64,000 nt of DNA from an uncultured Blastocatellia bacterium (GTDB lineage Bacteria > Acidobacteriota > Blastocatellia > Pyrinomonadales > Pyrinomonadaceae), in the NCBI GenBank assembly GCA_946480785.1, contig CAMLLD010000010.1, forward strand, positions 1-64,000, given 5' to 3'. The translations under genes and the position numbers were made by a program. The first letter of the stretch is position 1; the number at the start of each line of letters is the position of its first letter. Positions 1 through 7,979 of this stretch are shown here, piece by piece. The notes below the pieces were generated by a model. The model was not told where the DNA came from, did not search any database, and saw only the letters and a list, made by a program, of their open reading frames with translations.

Positions 1-1736
1 AGGCCCACGCGCAGTTTCGGAAAAACCACATCGCGCAGGTACTCGTAACGCCGCGTCGCGTCCTTCAGATCGACTTTCTCCGACTCTTCAACGAGCGGAT
101 AAACGACGTAAACCTGGTGGCCGGTTTTCACTTCGCGCTGGATCAAACGTTTCACGTCCTGTCGTTGATCTTCGCCCGCGACGATCGTTTCGATAGGCGT
201 GCGGCCGGGCGGCAACTCGTCGATTACGGAGACGTCGAGATCGCCGTAGACAGTCATCGCAAGCGAACGCGGAATCGGGGTTGCAGTCATCACGAGCACG
301 TCGGGATTCAAACCGCGCGCGCGTAGTTCGGCGCGTTGCATCACACCAAAACGATGCTGCTCGTCGATCACGGCGAGCCCGAGCTTGGCGAACGCGACGC
401 CTTCCTGGACGAGCGCGTGCGTGCCGATGCACGCGTGTATCTCGCCGTCCTGCAACGCGACGCGCAGTTTGCGTTTTTCCGCGGCGCGCAACGAGCCGGT
501 CAGTAGTTCGACGCGATAGGGTGTTCGCGCGAGCAGGCGTTTGATGTTGCGTGCGTGCTGCTCGGCGAGGATTTCAGTCGGCGCCATCAACGCGGTTTGC
601 AAATTGTTTTCCATGGCCGCGAGCATCGCGATCGCGGCGACGATCGTTTTGCCGCTGCCGACGTCACCTTGAAGGAGACGGTTCATCGGCGCCGTCGACT
701 TCAGATCGTTGAAGATCTCCCGCGTGACTCTTACCTGGGCCTTGGTCAACTTAAACGGCAGCAGCGGCGCGATGTGGTCGAACACACGCTTGTCGATCCT
801 CAGCTTATTCCCCTTTACTTCCTTCTCGCGACGGCCGCGTTTCAGGCCGAGCGCGAACGTGACCCAGAAGAAGTCTTCGAAGATCATGCGCGTGTGCGCG
901 GGGCTGCGCGCGAGTTCGTAATCTTCCATCGACGCTTTGGATGGGGGGAAGTGAATCTCATGCAGCGCTTGCGCGCGACCGATCAGACGATGGCGCTTTA
1001 GCAAATCTTCCGGAAGTGTTTCGTCGACGGCCTGTGGATCGAGTTGGGCGAACACACCGTGAACGATCTCGCGCACACGTTTCGAGTTGAATGGACCAAG
1101 CTTGCGATACACCGGCACGCGGCGGCCGACGTGAATCGCTGCGAGTGACGGATCGGAAACGTTTTCTTCCGACTGTTCGAGATCGACTGTTGTCTCGCCC
1201 TGATCGGGTGAGGGAAGTAGCTCGAGTTCGTCGGCCGGACGGTGCAACTGGAGTTTGTAAGTGCTCTTCGTGGCGTTCCATTCCCAACGGCCGAACGTGA
1301 TAAAGCGCGTTCCGGCGACGAGTTTTTCCGAGTAGTACTTGACGATGTCGTAGGCACGGCCCCCGGACACAAACCACCACACGATCACTTCGGGTCCGCT
1401 TCTCGCAGCGTCGTAAGCGCGGACTTCGAAGATGAAGAGCCGCGAGCGGCTGAATCCTTTTCGGACTTCGTAACCGTGCGCGCGTTGGACCACCAGCTCG
1501 AGTGATGCTTCGAGGCCGTCGCTGAGATCTTTGATCGCGGCCGGATGCGAACGATCCTCGTAGCGCATGGGCAAGTAGTTGAGCAGATCTTCAACCGTCA
1601 CTTCGGCGGCGTTTCGTTTGTTTGCGTGGGCGGCGAGGGCGAGCGCGAGTTTATGCGAAAGGTGATCTCCCAGGCGTGCGATGCGGAAATTGTGAAGATC
1701 CTCAATTCGAGTGTTGAGGCAGATGGCGCTGGGCAT
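1..1736 (-). CDS. recG: ATP-dependent DNA helicase RecG (partial, 3' end outside window)
   Basis: This is the N-terminal 578 codons of RecG, the branch-migrating helicase that reverses stalled forks and processes Holliday junctions. Translated by hand, it shows the wedge region (VTVEDLLNYLPMRYEDRS near residue 45), Walker A in GDVGSGKT near residue 357 and the DExx box as DEQHRFG near residue 457. It runs off the left edge within RYEYLRDVVFPKLRVG, so the second helicase lobe is not visible. The start is ATG at 1736, with an in-frame ATG at 1748 also possible; neither has a clear Shine-Dalgarno. It is divergent from the gene at 1805. Family assignment is firm; the start is not. Confidence 0.95.
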   Translation of the reverse strand, partial: MPSAICLNTRIEDLHNFRIARLGDHLSHKLALALAAHANKRNAAEVTVEDLLNYLPMRYEDRSHPAAIKDLSDGLEASLELVVQRAHGYEVRKGFSRSRLFIFEVRAYDAARSGPEVIVWWFVSGGRAYDIVKYYSEKLVAGTRFITFGRWEWNATKSTYKLQLHRPADELELLPSPDQGETTVDLEQSEENVSDPSLAAIHVGRRVPVYRKLGPFNSKRVREIVHGVFAQLDPQAVDETLPEDLLKRHRLIGRAQALHEIHFPPSKASMEDYELARSPAHTRMIFEDFFWVTFALGLKRGRREKEVKGNKLRIDKRVFDHIAPLLPFKLTKAQVRVTREIFNDLKSTAPMNRLLQGDVGSGKTIVAAIAMLAAMENNLQTALMAPTEILAEQHARNIKRLLARTPYRVELLTGSLRAAEKRKLRVALQDGEIHACIGTHALVQEGVAFAKLGLAVIDEQHRFGVMQRAELRARGLNPDVLVMTATPIPRSLAMTVYGDLDVSVIDELPPGRTPIETIVAGEDQRQDVKRLIQREVKTGHQVYVVYPLVEESEKVDLKDATRRYEYLRDVVFPKLRVG

Positions 1737-1804
1737 CGGCGGGATCATAGCATTAGCGCGGCGTCTGATATACCGTGCGATATACTGGGGCAACAGGGGG
1801 CTTT

Positions 1805-2218
1805 ATGAGTAAGGAACCGGCGACGGTGGTAACGCGTGATGCGTTGAAGGAACTGCGGCAGGGATTGTTGAAGCTGCACAAACTGCTGCTTGATTTGGAG
1901 CGGCGCGACTTCGAGCGCTCGCACGGGCGGATTAATAACAGTTACGAGTTTTTGCAGTTGGTGTTGAAAGACCCGTGGTTTGACTGGTTGCACCGTTTGT
2001 CGGAACTGATCGTGCAGATAGATGAGGCGCTCGACACACGCGAGCCGGAGACGCCGATGACGGAGGAAGATGCGACGGCGTTGACGGAGCGCGCGAAAGC
2101 GCTACTCGCGCCTTCGGAAACCGGCACGCAGTTTCAGAAGAATTATTTCCTGGCGTTGCAGCAGTCGCCGGACGTGGTGCTGCTCCACTCGGAAGTGATG
2201 CGGCTGTTAGGCCGTTAG
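1805..2218 (+). CDS. Conserved hypothetical protein, 137 aa
   Basis: I cannot name this protein. It is 137 residues, soluble and mostly predicted helical, without signal peptide or membrane segment. A charged N-terminal helix (LKELRQGLLKLHKLLLDLER) is followed by an aromatic stretch (LVLKDPWFDWLHRLSELIV) typical of a small helical-bundle family that I believe is conserved in several phyla. The start at 1805 is preceded by AGGGGGCTTT, a plausible ribosome binding site; an in-frame start at 1775 adds ten residues and is less likely. It is divergent from recG, and a large inverted repeat follows its stop directly. Confidence 0.75.
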   Translation: MSKEPATVVTRDALKELRQGLLKLHKLLLDLERRDFERSHGRINNSYEFLQLVLKDPWFDWLHRLSELIVQIDEALDTREPETPMTEEDATALTERAKALLAPSETGTQFQKNYFLALQQSPDVVLLHSEVMRLLGR

Positions 2219-2219
2219 G

Positions 2220-2295
2220 GCCACGGATTCACACAAACAAACACGGATCAGAACTGGTTGGATCAGATCCGTGTACATCCGTGTGAATCCGTGGC
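2220..2295. repeat. Nested inverted repeat, probable bidirectional terminator
   Basis: A 15-base arm GCCACGGATTCACAC (2220-2234) is matched by its exact complement GTGTGAATCCGTGGC (2281-2295). A second palindrome lies inside (ACACGGATC ... GATCCGTGT). The element fills the gap between the convergent genes ending at 2218 and 2299 and is followed by TTTTT on the plus strand, so it can serve as a terminator for both. It belongs to a dispersed family whose half-copies occur at 31186, 40763 and 50615. Confidence 0.85.
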
Positions 2296-2298
2296 TTT

Positions 2299-2721
2299 TT
2301 AAGATGCGCAGTGTTCGTCGAATGCTTTTGTGAGTTCCGTGGCGATCTGGGTGGCGTCGCGGCCTTCGATCTGCCAACGCTCCAGCATGTAGACCAACTC
2401 GCCATCTTTCAACAACGCAATTGACGGTGATGATGGTCCATAACCCGTGAAGTAACTGCGCGCGCGTTCGGTGGCTTCGATATCGGCGCCTGCGAACACC
2501 GTCGCGACCTTGTCCGGCTTCACGTCGTGTTGCAGCGCGAGCGCGACACCCGGACGCGCCTTTCCCGCGGCGCAGCCGCAGATCGAATTCACCACCACCA
2601 TCAACGTTCCTTTACTATTCTTAACAGTCTCATCAACCGCCGCGGGCGTTCTCAGCTCCTCCACCCCAAGCCGTGTCAAATCCTCGCGCATCGGACGAAT
2701 CATAATTTCCGGATAAGGCAT
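2299..2721 (-). CDS. Bacilliredoxin, BrxA/BrxB (YphP/YqiW) family
   Basis: This 140-residue protein has a thioredoxin-like fold with the signature CGC active site in VNSICGCAAGKARPG. That is the hallmark of the BrxA/BrxB family, which removes bacillithiol from S-bacillithiolated proteins in Firmicutes. The N-terminus (MPYPEIMIRPMREDL) and the block ARSYFTGYGPSSPSIAL also match the family. The start at 2721 is chosen over the upstream in-frame ATG at 2769 because AAGGAG lies about ten bases before it. Whether this organism makes bacillithiol cannot be seen here. It may be a general disulfide reductase or isomerase. Confidence 0.93.
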   Translation of the reverse strand: MPYPEIMIRPMREDLTRLGVEELRTPAAVDETVKNSKGTLMVVVNSICGCAAGKARPGVALALQHDVKPDKVATVFAGADIEATERARSYFTGYGPSSPSIALLKDGELVYMLERWQIEGRDATQIATELTKAFDEHCAS

Positions 2722-2788
2722 CGCTAAAGTTCTCTCCTTGTTTGTTATCGATGGCATCGATGTTAACACAACGCATTAGTAATCGCCT

Positions 2789-2828
2789 TTGACGCTTTCA
2801 CTCTCAAGCTGTACAGTGGGCCTGTACA
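2789..2828 (+). promoter_or_regulatory. Autoregulated promoter/operator of the yefM-yoeB-like cassette
   Basis: TTGACG (2789-2794) and TACAGT (2812-2817) are separated by 17 bp and form a sigma-70-like promoter ending 31 bp before the antitoxin start. Two perfect TGTACA palindromes, at 2810-2815 and 2823-2828, are 13 bp apart; the first overlaps the -10 box. TGTACA is the known core of the YefM operator in enteric bacteria, so this is very likely where the antitoxin represses its own operon. The sites are seen directly; binding is inferred. Confidence 0.75.
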
Positions 2829-2848
2829 TGTGAATCTTCACTACTGTC

Positions 2849-3136
2849 ATGGCTATTCAAACGACTTACACTGCTGCACGCGCTAATTTGGCGAAACTCT
2901 GTGACGAAGTAACAGAGAATCGACGCATCGTGATCATCAGCCGGAAAGGTCGACACGATGTCGCGCTCATCTCAGCCGACGAGTTGTCGGGCATGCTGGA
3001 AACACTCCATTTGCTGCGGTCGCCAAAAAATGCCGAGCGTTTGCTGACGGCGCTCGACCGCGCAAAGTCGAGAAAACTAAGGGCAAAGTCCGTCAAGACT
3101 CTGCGCAAGGAAGTCGGACTTGAAGAAAAGAAGTAG
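2849..3136 (+). CDS. Type II antitoxin, Phd/YefM family
   Basis: This is a 95-residue antitoxin that should bind DNA through its N-terminal domain and neutralise the toxin encoded next to it through its C-terminus. The N-terminus (TYTAARANLAKLCDEVTENR, then IISRKGRHDVALIS) is the classic Phd/YefM fold, followed by a basic, lysine-rich tail (about residues 65-95). Its 3' end overlaps the toxin start by 17 bp, which suggests coupled translation. Two TGTACA operator motifs lie just upstream. Base composition looks slightly more AT-rich than the flanking genes, which would fit a mobile cassette. Confidence 0.93.
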   Translation: MAIQTTYTAARANLAKLCDEVTENRRIVIISRKGRHDVALISADELSGMLETLHLLRSPKNAERLLTALDRAKSRKLRAKSVKTLRKEVGLEEKK

Positions 3137-3416
3137 CGCGGAGCGTCAGGGCAAAGTTTCACGTCTGACCGTTTTCCACCCGGAATTCATTGAGGATTTG
3201 CGATTTTGGGTCGTTAAAGATCGACGAATGGCGATCAGAGCATTTGACCTCATTGAAGCTGTGATACGCGATCCATTTGTCGGGATTGGAAAACCCGAGC
3301 CACTCAAACACAGGTTGGCTGGCGCGTGGACGCGGCGGCTAACGCAAGAGCATCGTCTTGTGTACCTCGTCAGCGATGACCAAATCGACTTCTTACAAGC
3401 GCGGTATCACTACTGA
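3120..3416 (+). CDS. Type II toxin, YoeB/Txe family mRNA interferase
   Basis: This 98-residue RelE-superfamily toxin is expected to bind the ribosome and cut mRNA during translation. All the expected residues are visible: the Glu of KPEPLKH, the Arg pair of TRRLTQEHRLVY, and the C-terminal His-Tyr of RYHY that corresponds to the catalytic end of E. coli YoeB. It therefore looks intact. It overlaps the antitoxin gene by 17 bp. Its 3' end also overlaps, by 7 bp, the end of the convergent tsaE gene. Some relatives start a few residues later; the ATG at 3120 has no strong ribosome binding site and probably relies on coupling. Confidence 0.94.
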   Translation: MKKRSSAERQGKVSRLTVFHPEFIEDLRFWVVKDRRMAIRAFDLIEAVIRDPFVGIGKPEPLKHRLAGAWTRRLTQEHRLVYLVSDDQIDFLQARYHY

Positions 3417-3901
3417 GTGGTTGTTGGCACGCGAGCCACGCTGATGTGGCGGGGGGAGGCGCCGTCGCCGGTGAGGGTGATGCGCCAGACGTTGGGGGGA
3501 AGGTGGTAGGCGCCCATGCGCTCCGCCCACTCGATCGCGATGACGGCGCGCTCGTCGGAGAGGAGTTCGTCGAGATCGACGGCGTGCGCCGCGCTCGCGC
3601 CTTCGTCGAGACGATAGAGATCGATGTGGTAAAGCCGCAAACGCCCGTCGTAAGGATTCACAAGCGTAAACGACGGACTCGTGACCTCGTCTTCCGCGAT
3701 GCCGAGTGCCGCACAGATCCCTTTAACGAGCATCGTCTTGCCCGCGCCGAGTGGACCACTCAGCAGCAGGATCTCGCCGCCTGCGAGACGCGCGCCGAGT
3801 TGCCGGCCGTAGTCGAACGTCTCTTCGGGAGACGAACTGACAAACTCGCCTTCGGGAAGATGCGCAGTATTCGTGGAAATCTGTGTTGACGTGTCGTTCA
3901 T
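3410..3901 (-). CDS. tsaE: tRNA threonylcarbamoyladenosine biosynthesis ATPase TsaE
   Basis: TsaE is the P-loop ATPase that works with TsaB and TsaD to make the universal t6A modification at A37 of ANN-decoding tRNAs. The 163-residue protein shows Walker A in SGPLGAGKTMLVKGI, the family motif TSPSFTLVNPY and the block YHIDLYRLDEG. About 20 residues precede the usual family start and look non-conserved. It lies 21 bp downstream of nnrDE on the same strand. nnrD and tsaE are commonly neighbours, and the two are likely co-transcribed. Its 3' end overlaps the toxin gene on the opposite strand. Confidence 0.95.
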   Translation of the reverse strand: MNDTSTQISTNTAHLPEGEFVSSSPEETFDYGRQLGARLAGGEILLLSGPLGAGKTMLVKGICAALGIAEDEVTSPSFTLVNPYDGRLRLYHIDLYRLDEGASAAHAVDLDELLSDERAVIAIEWAERMGAYHLPPNVWRITLTGDGASPRHISVARVPTTTQ

Positions 3902-3922
3902 GGCGAAATCTGTGAAGGTCGG

Positions 3923-5617
3923 CTACGGCTGTTCGCCGTCAGGATCGAGCGAACGGATCGCATCGCTGAAGTGTTCGCGAATGTCTGACGCGACCATCGT
4001 GCGCGTCCCGAGTTTGCGGGCGGCGAGATCGCCGGCCAGACCACCGACGTAAAGCGCCGCCAGTGTTGCCGCGAGCGCGTCGGCGTTATCGCGCAACGTG
4101 CCGTAAGCCTGCGCCATAAACCCCGCGATCAAACCCGTGAGCGTATCACCCGAGCCCGCCGTGCCCAGTCCCGGGTTCCCGGTCGGATTGATAAACACAC
4201 GCCCGTCAGGCGACGCGACGAGCGGTCGCGAACCTTTCAACACCAGAATGACTCCATGCTGCGTCGCAAACTCACGCGCCACCGAAACCCGATCTTCAAG
4301 CGCCTCACGCTGGCCGGCTCCAATCAACCGCAACATCTCGCCCGGATGCGGCGTCAGTATCAACGGCTGCGCCTCCGAACCACGCAGTTCCACCTCCGAA
4401 CCACGCAGCTCCGGCGGCCACGGCGCGAGACAGTTCAACCCATCGGCATCGATCACACATGGCCGCGATCGCCGCTCCACGATCTGCCGCACAAACCGTC
4501 GCGTGCGTTCGTCGTCCGACGTCAATCCTGGTCCAACCGCCAGGACCGTCGCCTTCTCCGCCAAAGTCAAAAAGTGATCTGCCGCCTCGTCACTCACCGC
4601 GCCGCGATCGGTTTCCGCGAGCGCCGTCGTCATCACTTCCGGCATCGCGCGCGTTGCAACGAGCGGTTGCGCCGAGTTCGGTGTCGCAACGGTCACGAGT
4701 CCCGCGCCACTGCGCATCGCCGCGTTGCCACAGAGCGCCGCAGCGCCCGAGTAGCCACGCGAACCAGCAGCAATCAACACGTGACCGTGAGTGTTCTTGT
4801 ACGACTCCGGCGTGTAACGCGTCGCGGTCAACCACTGCTTTACGTCGTCAGCTTCGACCAGAAACAGCGACGGTTTTGTCGCGGCAATGAGCGAAGCGGG
4901 CGAGCCGATATCCGCGACGATCAACTCGCCGCCGTAGTGACTCGCTGGGGGCAACACGTTCGCTGGCTTCGCCGCGGTGAACGTCACGGTCACGTCGGCG
5001 CGCACCGCTGGTCCAATCGGGTCGGACTTGTCGGCGTTGAGTCCGGAAGGAATGTCGATCGAGAGCACGAGCGGATGCGAGTCACCGGCGCGATCGCGCG
5101 CCTGTTGCAACAGCGAAAGATGTTCGATGACTTTGAGAAACACGCCTTCGAGCGGGCGTGTCAACCCCGTGCCGAAGAGTGCGTCGACAATGACGTCGTA
5201 AGTGCGACGGGGTTTGGCGAGTCGTTCCCACGCGGAGACGCTTTCACATTCGATGAACGTCAGCGGCGCGGGCGCTTCGGCAGAGCCGGCTTCGAAACTC
5301 GCGAGCCGTTGCACTGATTCGAAGTTGGTGTGCGCATCGCCGGTGGTCTCGGCGAATTTGCCAAACAGCACGACTTCGCACTGAACACCCGCGCGGCACA
5401 GACCGCGGGCGAGTGCCGCGCCGTCACCGCCGTTGTTGCCCTTGCCGCAGAGCACGCGTGCGCGTTTGCCTGCCAGCTCGCCGTTGAAGCGGGCGCGAAT
5501 CGCCTCGAGGCAGGCGGCGCTGGCCGATTCCATGAGCAGCAGAGATGTGGTTTGGTAGTTCTCGACGGTGAGGCGATCGATCTCCCGCATCTGTTGGGCG
5601 AAGATTACCGGTTGCAC
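3923..5617 (-). CDS. nnrDE: Bifunctional NAD(P)HX epimerase / ADP-dependent NAD(P)HX dehydratase
   Basis: This fusion enzyme repairs hydrated NADH and NADPH. The N-terminal epimerase domain (residues about 1-220) contains LCGKGNNGGDGAALARGL and IDIPSGLNADKSDPIG. The C-terminal ribokinase-like dehydratase domain (about 240-510) contains AAGSRGYSGAAALCG, LTPHPGEMLRL and the nucleotide-binding NPGLGTAGSGDTLTGLIAG. I chose the GTG start at 5617 (564 residues), because the 35 residues read from the upstream ATG at 5722 come from repetitive intergenic DNA. Odd feature: two 7-residue copies of ELRGSE(V/A) between the domain's core strands come from a 21-bp tandem duplication. Confidence 0.94.
   Translation of the reverse strand: MQPVIFAQQMREIDRLTVENYQTTSLLLMESASAACLEAIRARFNGELAGKRARVLCGKGNNGGDGAALARGLCRAGVQCEVVLFGKFAETTGDAHTNFESVQRLASFEAGSAEAPAPLTFIECESVSAWERLAKPRRTYDVIVDALFGTGLTRPLEGVFLKVIEHLSLLQQARDRAGDSHPLVLSIDIPSGLNADKSDPIGPAVRADVTVTFTAAKPANVLPPASHYGGELIVADIGSPASLIAATKPSLFLVEADDVKQWLTATRYTPESYKNTHGHVLIAAGSRGYSGAAALCGNAAMRSGAGLVTVATPNSAQPLVATRAMPEVMTTALAETDRGAVSDEAADHFLTLAEKATVLAVGPGLTSDDERTRRFVRQIVERRSRPCVIDADGLNCLAPWPPELRGSEVELRGSEAQPLILTPHPGEMLRLIGAGQREALEDRVSVAREFATQHGVILVLKGSRPLVASPDGRVFINPTGNPGLGTAGSGDTLTGLIAGFMAQAYGTLRDNADALAATLAALYVGGLAGDLAARKLGTRTMVASDIREHFSDAIRSLDPDGEQP
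4374..4415 (-). repeat. 21-bp in-frame tandem duplication inside nnrDE
   Basis: Two 21-bp copies (4374-4394 and 4395-4415) share the core TCCGAACCACGCAG and differ at only three positions near their 3' ends. They encode ELRGSEV and ELRGSEA, in a loop before LILTPHPGEM. The length is a multiple of three, so the enzyme stays in frame. Confidence 0.8.
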
Positions 5618-5934
5618 GCGGGGATGATAGCAGGAATCAGGTAGCGCGGGTTCTGTCGGCCCTTGCCGGGCCTCGACGCTCGGGTTGTGAGATCCAGTGG
5701 CTGAGCGCTTCGCGCTTGCCACTGGCTACCTTATGGCCGCGCCTTCGGCGCTACGCTATGGCCAGGCCAACAACTGAAGCGGCCCGGAGGCCGCCCCCCG
5801 CCTGCCTGCCGCTGCGCCAAACTGTCCGTTTTTCCAGGATACCTAAGAGAAAGATCTAATCCGCGGGGAACTCCAGAAAAAACTTCGCGACGGCAGAAAA
5901 ATTTTCTCAGGCGCGAGAATGTTCCGGAAACGGG
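5618..5934. repeat. Non-coding intergenic region with short palindromes
   Basis: No gene is supported here. It holds a strong stem-loop at 5694-5725 (arms CCAGTGGC and GCCACTGG with an inner AGCGC-TTC-GCGCT stem) and a second at 5739-5751 (GCGCC-TTC-GGCGC) flanked by direct TATGGCC repeats. This is the style of REP-like elements. The CGCCTTCGGCG motif recurs in the tandem repeats at 13438-13760. The rest, 5791-5934, shows nothing recognisable. Confidence 0.55.
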
Positions 5935-6138
5935 TTAAATCGTGATGGCGGCGCGGATGTTGTTGGCTTGGGCGGCGGCAGTGTTCTCGGTGACGGGTGA
6001 CAGACCTGCGGCGATCAGCCTCATCAGCCTTTCGCACACTTCGCGCGAGCCTGAGCCCACGACCTGGCCATTCTTATCTTGCAGCACGTAGACGCGGCCG
6101 GTTCCATCAAGGGGAAGAATCATCGGTACGGTGTACAT
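5935..6138 (-). CDS. Small conserved hypothetical protein, 67 aa
   Basis: This short protein reads as a compact beta-hairpin followed by a helix: a strand with DGTGRVYVLQDKNGQVVGSG and then an amphipathic segment REVCERLMRLIAAGLSP. There is no signal peptide or membrane segment. The start at 6138 is supported by TAGGAG eight bases upstream; an in-frame ATG nine bases earlier is ignored. I do not recognise the family. Good ribosome binding and sensible composition suggest it is real. It lies 130 bp downstream of murJ on the same strand. Confidence 0.6.
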   Translation of the reverse strand: MYTVPMILPLDGTGRVYVLQDKNGQVVGSGSREVCERLMRLIAAGLSPVTENTAAAQANNIRAAITI

Positions 6139-6238
6139 AGGGGGCACTCCTACATTTGGCGGGCTTGCCTGGCTGTTGGTTTCCAGGGCTCTAGTAGAAA
6201 ACGATCAATTGCAGCAGACTTCCAGAAACGTGTAAACG

Positions 6239-6274
6239 GCGACGAACGGCTTATCTGCGACGAACAGCTTATCG
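6239..6274 (-). repeat. 18-bp tandem duplication at the murJ stop codon
   Basis: Two adjacent 18-bp units (6239-6256 and 6257-6274) are nearly identical, with the core GCGACGAACNGCTTATC. On the minus strand each unit carries a TAA in the murJ reading frame, so murJ ends at the first and a second in-frame stop follows 18 bp later. Confidence 0.65.
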
Positions 6275-7972
6275 GCGAGCGACTCCGGCGATTCTCAACA
6301 GACGATCGATGACGAGGCGCGCCTGCGTCAGACCAAAGAGATAGCCAACCGCGAAATACGTGACGCCGTAACCGCCGAGGACAACGATCGCGAGCGGGAT
6401 CGGATGCCAGCGGAGAACGAGCAGTTTGAGGCCCCAGCCAACCGCCACACCGACCAGCGCGCCAAGCCAAAGCTTCGCCGTATAAGAGAAGGTCAGTCCC
6501 GTGCGGCCGATGCGGCGATTCAGACTGCGTCGCAGAAACACAAACTCCACCCAACCAGCAATACCCGCCGAAACCGTCAGCCCCGCTGCGCCGAGCCGTG
6601 GATCGATACCCAGCCAGCGCGGCACCGGCAGCGCAAAGAGATAACCCAGAATCGTGGTGAGAACGACGCGCACGATCGCGTAAAGCAGCGGCGTCTTCGT
6701 GTCCTGCAGCGCGTAGTAAGTCGACGAGTAGAGCCGTCCGAGCGTGGAAGCGAGCAGGCCGACAGCCGAGCCCGCGAGGATAGTCCAAACGTAGACCGAA
6801 TCTGCGCGCGTGAATTTTCCTGTCTGATAAAGCACCGCTGCAATCACGTCGCCGAGCGCGAGAAACGCCATCGCCGACGGCACAATGAAAAAACTGATGC
6901 GCTGTAGCCCTGCGTCCAAACGGCGCCGCAACGTCTCGGCCACGACCTCCGTCGCGCCGAGAGACTTCGACATCGCCGGCAACTCCGCCGCCGAGACAGA
7001 CATACCAAACAAACGCACCGCCAGCGTGTACAGACTCTGCGCGTAGTTCAATGCGACTACCGCGCCCGTGCCGAGAAAGCTCGCCAAAAACGCGTCGACA
7101 AACGCGCTGATCTGGACCACGCCGCGACTGATGAACACCGGAATAAAATTACGCAGCACTTGCCGGACGTAATCGCTCGCGAAAGTCAGCGCCGGACGAA
7201 AGTGGTGAATCAAGCGCAACACCGTCGGCAGTTGCACGCCGAATTGCAACGCGCTGCCCACGACCGATCCCCACGCGGTTGCCAGCGCGAGGCTCGAAAG
7301 GTCGAGACTGTTTCCGAAGTAGATGAGCGCGAAGATGAGCGCCGCGTTCCATGCGACCGGCGCGGTGGAAGAGATAAAGAAACGATGATGACTGTTGAGA
7401 ACGCCGAGACACCACGCCGAAAGCACGAGCAGACCAGCGCCGGGAAAGAAGACGCGCACGAGCCGGATCGTCAACTCTCGTCGTTCAGGCTCGAAACCCG
7501 CCGCGATCGCGGTGACGATGTACGGCGTCGCGAGCACGCCAAGCAACACGATGATCGCCGTCACCAGGGCGAGAATGCCAAACACCGCATTCGCGACGCG
7601 TCCGGCTTGTTCTTCGTCTTCCTGAGCCAGCAGCTTTGCATAAACGGGTATGAACGACGCCGAGAGCGCGCCTTCGCCAAACACGTTCTGCAGAAAATTC
7701 GGTATGCGAAACGCCGCGCTGAACGCGTCGCCTTCGCCCGAACTGCCGAAGTAATGCGCGAAGATGCGCTGGCGAATGAGCCCGACGATGCGACTGATCA
7801 GAATGCCAGCGCCGACGAAGAACGCGGAGCGTCCGGTGCTCGTCTCGCTTTTAGCCGGCGCGGCCTTGGGCCTCGCTTCGAGCGTGCCGGCGCCGACTTG
7901 TTCGAGAGTCTCACCGGCAACATCGCTGGCAGGTTTTTCGGGCTTGGCGACGTTTACTTGGGGTTGCTTCAT
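6269..7972 (-). CDS. murJ: Lipid II flippase MurJ (MviN)
   Basis: MurJ translocates lipid-linked peptidoglycan precursor across the inner membrane. The 567-residue protein has an unusual soluble N-terminal extension of about 48 residues (Pro/Ala/Glu-rich), followed by the conserved MurJ start (GAGILISRIVGLIRQRIFAHYFG) and the motif FRIPNFLQNVFGEGALSASFIPVY. About 14 hydrophobic segments follow, as expected for the MATE-like fold. It begins 7 bp downstream of the response-regulator gene and is probably co-transcribed with it. Its stop lies in an 18-bp tandem repeat. Confidence 0.96.
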   Translation of the reverse strand: MKQPQVNVAKPEKPASDVAGETLEQVGAGTLEARPKAAPAKSETSTGRSAFFVGAGILISRIVGLIRQRIFAHYFGSSGEGDAFSAAFRIPNFLQNVFGEGALSASFIPVYAKLLAQEDEEQAGRVANAVFGILALVTAIIVLLGVLATPYIVTAIAAGFEPERRELTIRLVRVFFPGAGLLVLSAWCLGVLNSHHRFFISSTAPVAWNAALIFALIYFGNSLDLSSLALATAWGSVVGSALQFGVQLPTVLRLIHHFRPALTFASDYVRQVLRNFIPVFISRGVVQISAFVDAFLASFLGTGAVVALNYAQSLYTLAVRLFGMSVSAAELPAMSKSLGATEVVAETLRRRLDAGLQRISFFIVPSAMAFLALGDVIAAVLYQTGKFTRADSVYVWTILAGSAVGLLASTLGRLYSSTYYALQDTKTPLLYAIVRVVLTTILGYLFALPVPRWLGIDPRLGAAGLTVSAGIAGWVEFVFLRRSLNRRIGRTGLTFSYTAKLWLGALVGVAVGWGLKLLVLRWHPIPLAIVVLGGYGVTYFAVGYLFGLTQARLVIDRLLRIAGVARR

Positions 7973-7979
7973 CTGGGCG

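Noticed and set aside
4256..5317. Long plus-strand open frame opposite nnrDE
   Set aside because: Arg-rich shadow of a GC-rich gene; the minus-strand frame contains clear NnrD/NnrE motifs.
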